A DNA stretch of 64,000 bases, taken from Benincasa hispida (taxonomy: Eukaryota; Streptophyta; Magnoliopsida; Cucurbitales; Cucurbitaceae). The DNA lies in contig NC_052354.1 in NCBI RefSeq assembly GCF_009727055.1, positions 37,314,543 to 37,378,542 on the forward strand, written 5' to 3'. The notes below the pieces were generated by a model that saw only the letters and a list, made by a program, of their open reading frames with translations, made no database searches and was not told the origin of the DNA. Positions 58,368-64,000 of the stretch are shown here, piece by piece. Positions within the stretch are counted from its first letter, which is position 1. Each line of letters opens with the position of its first letter. A program made the translations under genes and the position numbers.

Positions 58368-58385
58368 TCCCCAGCAACGACGCCA
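58368..58385 (-). promoter_or_regulatory. Primer-binding site of G3 (tRNA-Asp)
   Basis: On the - strand TGGCGTCGTTGCTGGGGA, 16 of 18 bases complementary to the 3' end of tRNA-Asp. The spacer CCAAGTTTA separates it from the LTR end. Confidence 0.9.
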
Positions 58386-58394
58386 TAAACTTGG

Positions 58395-58576
58395 TGATGA
58401 ACACAAAATGTATGCGATGCTTAGATGATGTGCTACAAGCTCATGTTGCCATAAACTTGTAACGCTGGATGTATGCGATTATATGCATGCATGGTTCAAG
58501 TCCAATGTTATACACTAATGACCTGACTTGACTTAATTAAGGCAATACTACCTCTAGACATGCGTTAGTAATGGAT
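58395..58576 (-). mobile_element. Second (inner) copy of the last 182 bp of the G3 5' LTR
   Basis: Matches 58661-58842 with about 13 differences in my hand alignment. It begins right beside the primer site and ends exactly at the first base of the tRNA-Asp sequence. Confidence 0.88.
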
Positions 58577-58651
58577 GTCGTTGTAGTATAGTGGTGAGTA
58601 TTCCTGCCTGTCACGCGGGTGACCCAGGTTCGATCCCCGGCAATGGCGCCA
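58577..58651 (+). tRNA. Complete tRNA-Asp(GTC)-like sequence with CCA, within the G3 LTR (retro-copied primer tRNA)
   Basis: Acceptor arm GTCGTTG (58577-58583) pairs with CAATGGC (58641-58647); the D-arm contains TAGTATAGTGG (box A); the anticodon stem CCTGC/GCGGG encloses the loop CTGTCAC, anticodon GTC; the T-arm is CCAGG TTCGATC CCCGG (one A.C mismatch; box B largely intact); then discriminator G and CCA at 58649-58651. CCA is not encoded in plant tRNA genes, so this came from a mature tRNA or from a primer site. The 3' 18 bases occupy the primer-site position for the outer LTR copy (58661 on), with the same 9-base spacer TAAACTTGG. So the primer site is extended to the whole tRNA. There is no T run close downstream for Pol III termination, so an active gene is unlikely. 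Confidence 0.9.
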
Positions 58652-58660
58652 TAAACTTGG

Positions 58661-59030
58661 TGATGAACGCAAAATGTATGCGATGCTTGGATGACGTGCT
58701 ACAAGCTCATGTTGCCATAAACTTGTAACCCTGGATTTATGCGATGATATGCATGCATGGTTCAAGTCCAATGTTATGCAATAATGACCTAACTTGACTT
58801 AATTCAGGCAATACTACCTCTAGATATATGTTAGTAATGGATGTTCTTGTAGTATGCTATGCGTTGTCACAAGTTTCCTTGTGTTGGAACCAAGTATAAT
58901 TCCACCGCAAGTTTCTCGGTGTGATTCGAGGTCGAACACAGGAACTGTTTGAGGTTATTGCATTATGTTTATGATACATGAGACCAGGTTTTTCAATTTA
59001 ATAAAAGGTTTTGTTTATAAGAAGATAGGC
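58661..59030 (-). mobile_element. 5' LTR of G3, outer partial copy
   Basis: Matches 49202-49590 of the 3' LTR. Near 59030 it switches to sequence equal to 51091, so about 1.5 kb of LTR is missing, either by deletion or by a false join. Confidence 0.82.
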
Positions 59031-62000
59031 GTTATACATATATATAATTTATTGTCCTCAAGCCATATCCTTTCTATTAGGCATTAAAGCTTATATCTAT
59101 CCTATATTTTGCGCGATTTGATTGCTACCGATGTTACATTAGGCACAATATAAACAATCGCACATTTCTTCTATCCTGTTATTCTTAACAAGCCCTACTT
59201 TATTCTTCTTTAACAAAATTCGTGCTAAAAAATGATTTTCTATTTATTTTTAACAACAAAGGATAGTTTAATCTCTTCTTATTCAAAACAAACTTGATAT
59301 ATCTACCTACAGTAGTCAAAACGTTTGCGTCATTTCTAGAGTGTTGTCGTGGTTACAATCTTCGTTATTGGCTATCCCCCGGGGTGTAATACGAACATCC
59401 AACTATTGTTGTGTTCCAATTTCAGCTTTACTTCATGATATTCAGAGAGTTGTCTCTTGGCATTTATTTTTCCTCTTTTTTTATATTGAATATTGCGTTG
59501 TTCTTGGAAACTACCTTCGTTTTGGGCTTGTTCTTACGTGGTGTCCGGAACATCCACACTATGAGCAAGGCTCCTTTCCACAACTAACTCTTATCAAGTT
59601 AGGGATTATTTTTAAGGATTTCCCTTGCGCTGACATTGGAGTGTTCCTAAATTATTATTATATAATATATAATGAAAAATGAATGCCATTATCTCTTAAA
59701 ATACTGCATATTTTTGATCTTATTGCTACAGACCTTCCCACCCCCAAATTTTAAAGATGAGCAAAGGTCCTCATTGCACTTGTTTGGATAGATAGACAAC
59801 AATGCATAGAGAAAGTTTCAAAAAGAATAGCTTTGAAGCAGAACTTTTGGAAAGGATAAAAGGTAAAGTACTAATAAAACTAAGAATTAATTAAGTGCTT
59901 AGTTAGATTTTACAAAGTATTGGGAATGCTTTCTAGTAATAACCATCATTACATCATAGCAACGCATGAAAGAACCACAAAGTAAGATTCCAGAACATTG
60001 CAAGTATTGACAAATGATGGATTAAAGAATTAAGGCAAAAGAAATGGGTGAATATGTACTCATTGTATTGATATTACAAGTATACAAACTAATTACCAAA
60101 ATTATGCAATACAAACTCTTTTTGCCTGTACAGAAATCAAAGAATTGGAAGATGGTACCATCGTTTGATTTGATTCAGATGTGTGCATGATAAAAATTAA
60201 CACCGTGCTTTAATTAACAGCAAGTACATCTTTTGACTGAGGAACGGGGCAGACAATGCATACACCCCGTAAGTAACCCCTTAACTAAACACATTTTGAG
60301 GAATACCCTCAACATTACGTGCATTTGGCTAATGCGGGCAAAGGTACTACTACAACGCGCCAACACACCCCTCACGCCAATACAATTTTGGTGCTAATGG
60401 ACGCAAGGTGCCTCTTGTTAACCAACATTATGCACCCATCATCACATTACATACCAATTTTAAAATTTTCTTGTTTAATTCATCGAAATGGCAAGTCGAA
60501 AAAGACTTTGTGTGGTTTAATGTCTTAATCCAATCATTCACAAAAATTTAAAGGACAACGTACTAATGTTACAAACTAAAAAGAATATATACATGACATC
60601 GCAAAAATTAGAAATTGAAGAGAATTACAGAACGCAGTAAAGGTTTAATATCTAAAAAAACAGTTAAATACATGCTTTAGAAGCAGTCAACAGAAAAATT
60701 GTTAAGAACGCAAGTAAAGAATAGATAGCGGCATGCTGATTGAAAGAAGTTCTCAGAATTACCGCAATTGCTATCCCCCCGGCAAGCGGTTTTAATCCTG
60801 CTGCCAAGTCATGGTGCCAATGCGATCGCTCGACAGGTCTTCCTCCATAGTAAGGCTTAATCCGTTGACCATTTGACTTTAAACGCGCATTGTTCTCGTG
60901 TTAAAGTTTGTTAGTTTCACCTTGCTCCGCTGAGGAAAGATAGTCTTGATTATTGAATGCGTCCAAAACTAGCGGGATTTCGGGATTTTCCTTAGGGAAC
61001 AATTCGCAACCAAGCAGTTAATAATAATACCTGTTGATCTTACCGATTGAACTGTCTGATCTTTATGCGTCGTCATTCCACTTCTTGCGTCTGTCATCCG
61101 TATAAATTCTTGGATTTTCATAAGCGTCCCTTTGCCATTCACAGCTGATTTAATTGCAGCTTCAGAATTTTCCATGGCATTCGCTTAAATCACAACTTAG
61201 CTCTCTTAACATGGCCCAACTCGCCTTATGTTTCCAAATTTAAGCAAGTAGATGACAAGCTTTTCACAAAGACCAGGGGCATTCGAGGACATGCAATTGG
61301 TGTATTTATAGGCAGTTCTGTATGCCCACAGTGCTTCATCCAAGCCTTGGGTGACCAATCCTTCCTGGGGAGTATTGGACTACTTTCAAGATGGTTTTTG
61401 TCTCTATCTGTTTGAAATCTCCGCCTGTCCATTAGTCTGTCGGGTGATAAGCGGTTATAATCGTGGTTGACGTTAAAATTTAGTCAACACAAGTGGCAGA
61501 TTATAAACGGTTTGATAAATGAGAGCTCTCAATTGCTTATAAGGCCCGTGGGTCCCATATTGAACAAAAATATTCTTCTTTAGAAACCTTATGCCACTGT
61601 GGCCAATCATTCTTGGCACAATGCGATAGCTCACCCATTGTTAATACATAATCTCAAATCGCAACCAGGATATAGTGGATTGGGCCTTTTCTGATGGTTC
61701 GGAAACGGGCCCATGAAGTCAATTCACCCAAATCAAAATAATTCCACTTCTAAGATTGATTGATCAATGGCATTTCATTGCTTTTTTGACATCATTTCCC
61801 ATTCTTTGAATCTGTTCACCATTGCACAACGTTGAGGTTTGGGCATCCTATGAACATTACTAAGGCCAGAAATGCCATATTGTTTAAAACCTTTGCGGCA
61901 GTTTGCTTCCCTCACAAGTTGTCCTCCATAAGAGGGATCATGCACATCTTCCCAGAATGTGTTTGATTCGATTGCTCAGATCGCGCATCCAGACGTAATA

Positions 62001-64000
62001 TGTGATCAAGACCAAGTCGCTATAGGAAATGGGTCGTCCCCGAAATAAAATTGTGACATCATTGTCTTAGCTTCTTCTTTTGCCTGGTAGTATTGTCATG
62101 CTGGTATTCGACGCAAACAATGAAATTCACGTGTCCGCATTACCAGGGACATTAATGCCACTACCATCAGCAGCTCATCGGGGAATCTTTCTTCAATAAT
62201 TCTTTTTCTATCCTCGAACACTGGAAATTTCCAATTAGAAATGATCTGTGACTTGTTTCTCGGTGCCCTTCCGATCTTTATCTCTTAGGTCACAATTCTT
62301 TGCAGAAGCACACCCACCGTATAAAGCTTGGTTTCACATCCTTCTTTTTTCATCAATACTTGAATTTTAGGGTGTTCCGTTTTAAACCCACGGTTGTTCG
62401 ATTAAGTATTGTCGGGAATTCTTACAGTGAATACCACTAGCGCAGCATTTCCTTCTCTGTGGTTGTCATAGTTCTCCTGTGCATTATTTCAATGTCTTTA
62501 CATTGACATAAATAAATGAGATGCCAATACCCTTGTCTTGCGTTGATTAATACTGCGTCCACAACATAATCCGCTAGCTATCGCACATCATTGGCATGTT
62601 GTGTCCAATTGGTGCAATAAAAATGGGTGCGGAGATTAGTGCATCTTATCAATTGTGTTGAATGCTTTTGCTGCAAGTTGTCATCCAAAGTTATATTCTC
62701 GGTCAGCTTTCCAAGGAGTGCACTTAAGGGCCTTGCGTCTGGGGAGAAGTTGCGAAAAATCTTTTAATAAAATTCAGTGTGTCCAGAAAGCTCCTAAGTC
62801 TGTTTTGAAGATTCATCTGGTAGGGGGTAGCTATGGAATTGCGTCCAATCTGCCTGGTCAATCCATCCTGCTTTAGAGAGATTTTGTGACTCAAAACTAT
62901 TCCTTTTTCCCACCATAAGTGGCATTTTTCCCAGTTCAGAACAGATTGTTGCCATGCAATCTGTTCAGACTTTTCACAAGGTTAGGAATAGGACAGGAAG
63001 TCTAATTGTTGGCCAAAAACTAAAAAATCGTCCATGAATTACTTCGGAACTGACTCCTCCAGCTAATCTGAGAATTATTGCCATCAATGCATCTTGGAAG
63101 TGCGCTGACTTTAGGTCCAATGGCATGGCATCGGAAACACAACATATCAGAATGGCATATGAAGGTTGTCTTATCTTGATCCTCCGAGCATTACTATTTG
63201 GTTGTACCCTGAATAGCCGTCAAGAAAAACAGAAAGATTCAATTCCCCCAAATTCTTGTCTAAGCATCTGATCAATTGAATGGGAGGGAAAGTGGTCTTT
63301 TTTAGTGGCCAGTTTAACTTGAATAATCCATGCAAAATATTTCACCCGTGTGATTCTGTGGGAATTAATTTCTTACTTGTCGATTAGTGACAACTGTCTC
63401 CCCTCTTTTCTTTGGAACACCACTGCACTAGGCTAACCAGCTGCTATCAGATATTCGGGTAGATGATGCCTGCGATTCCAGCCACTTCACTATTCCTTTC
63501 TTCACGGCCTCCCTCTGCAGACGGTTTCAAACGACGTTGCCTTTCTACTGATCCGTCTTTCCTTCTTCCAGACGAAATCTTTATGCTTACCAATATGAAA
63601 CGATAATTTCCTCGAATGCTCTGGCAGGTCCATTCCCTAAGGCTTTTGCATTTCTCTTTAGGATTCTGTATGAATGCCATCTATCTTTTTCCTTAACTCA
63701 GCGATGCGTAATGATACACTGGTAACGTGTCGTTAACTTCCTAAGTAAGCATTACTTAACGGTGCACGGGCAATGCTTCTTAACCTTAGCACCAGGAAGT
63801 TCTTCCAGAGATGGATTAATGCCGCTGTAAGTCGTTCAGAAAACTTGAGTTGGTTTCAAAGTTTGCTTTCACATAAATTGCAGTGCAGCTCCTCCTCCAA
63901 TAATTTGCGCCGATTTCAAAATTTCTTCTCCAGTCCTTTAGGGTCTCGTGCCAAGGTAATCTTCCCGCGTTCCCTCAAGTATACTGGCAATTCTCCATAT
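59031..64000 (-). repeat. Error-rich second copy of 51091-55908 (G3 3' region, integrase, RT, linker)
   Basis: Collinear with G3 from the 3' noncoding region (motif pair at about 59360-59570, purine tract near 59733-59750) through integrase (60960-62200), RNase H and RT (62230-63330) to the linker (63340-64000). It repeats G3's private changes, such as the TAG before FGPFK and the Asn in the second integrase motif, but adds single-base indels every 20-50 bases. No open frame longer than about 80 residues survives. Most likely unpolished read sequence of the same or a nearly identical element. Confidence 0.88.

Overview
This is nuclear DNA from a flowering plant, probably a eudicot. I lean towards a cucurbit from the general look of the repeats, but nothing here proves it. 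I found no ordinary single-copy host gene. Almost the whole window is nested, decayed LTR retrotransposons of two kinds: Ty3/gypsy elements of the Athila/Tat type (tRNA-Asp primer site, LTRs of the form TGAT...ATCA) and Ty1/copia elements (tRNA-iMet-type primer site TGGTATCAGAGC, LTRs of about 2 kb starting TGTT). There is also one truncated LINE and one remnant of a 'putative gypsy-type transposon' gag-like protein.

Layout. 1-5150: 3' part of gypsy element G1 on the + strand (RT, RNase H, integrase, noncoding 3' region, 3' LTR). G1 is inserted in the RT gene of copia element C1, which runs on the - strand from 13461 down to 5151. C1 also carries a solo gypsy LTR at 8294-9927 with a clean 5-bp target duplication, GCAGT. 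From 13462 the sequence turns round into copia C2 on the + strand (remnant of 5' LTR, primer site, leader, gag-pol, 3' LTR ending at 21663). 21664-24490 is old sequence containing the gag-like remnant on the - strand. 24495-25570 is the 3' end of a LINE on the - strand. 25571-27700 is AT-rich sequence in which I see nothing. 27700-31500 is the leader and 5' LTR of copia C3 on the - strand. It abuts copia C4 on the + strand (31501-37142), followed by the 5' LTR, primer site and start of gag of gypsy G2 (37464 to about 40145).

A run of 25 N (40146-40170) is followed by 40171-49192, which repeats 31079 to about 39930 in the same order but with very many single-base indels. This looks like unpolished long-read gap filling rather than a real tandem duplication. 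49202-58395 is gypsy G3 on the - strand (3' LTR, noncoding 3' region, integrase to gag, primer site), inserted in the gag of G2. Its 5' end is odd: a complete tRNA-Asp(GTC) sequence including CCA (58577-58651) lies between two copies of the LTR's 3' end. From 59031 to the end the window repeats 51091-55908, again with many indels and again probably an assembly artefact.

The coding regions together show how each element would have worked: gag (coat, zinc knuckle), protease, integrase, reverse transcriptase and RNase H, with primer sites and polypurine tracts for reverse transcription. None is intact; all carry stops, frameshifts or lost catalytic residues. The most interesting points are the tRNA-Asp chimera at 58.4-59.0 kb, a duplicated polypurine-tract module with a repeated motif of about 55 bp in the 3' region of the gypsy elements, and rapidly varying short repeat arrays (core CGATCGTCTAG) in the copia leaders and LTRs.
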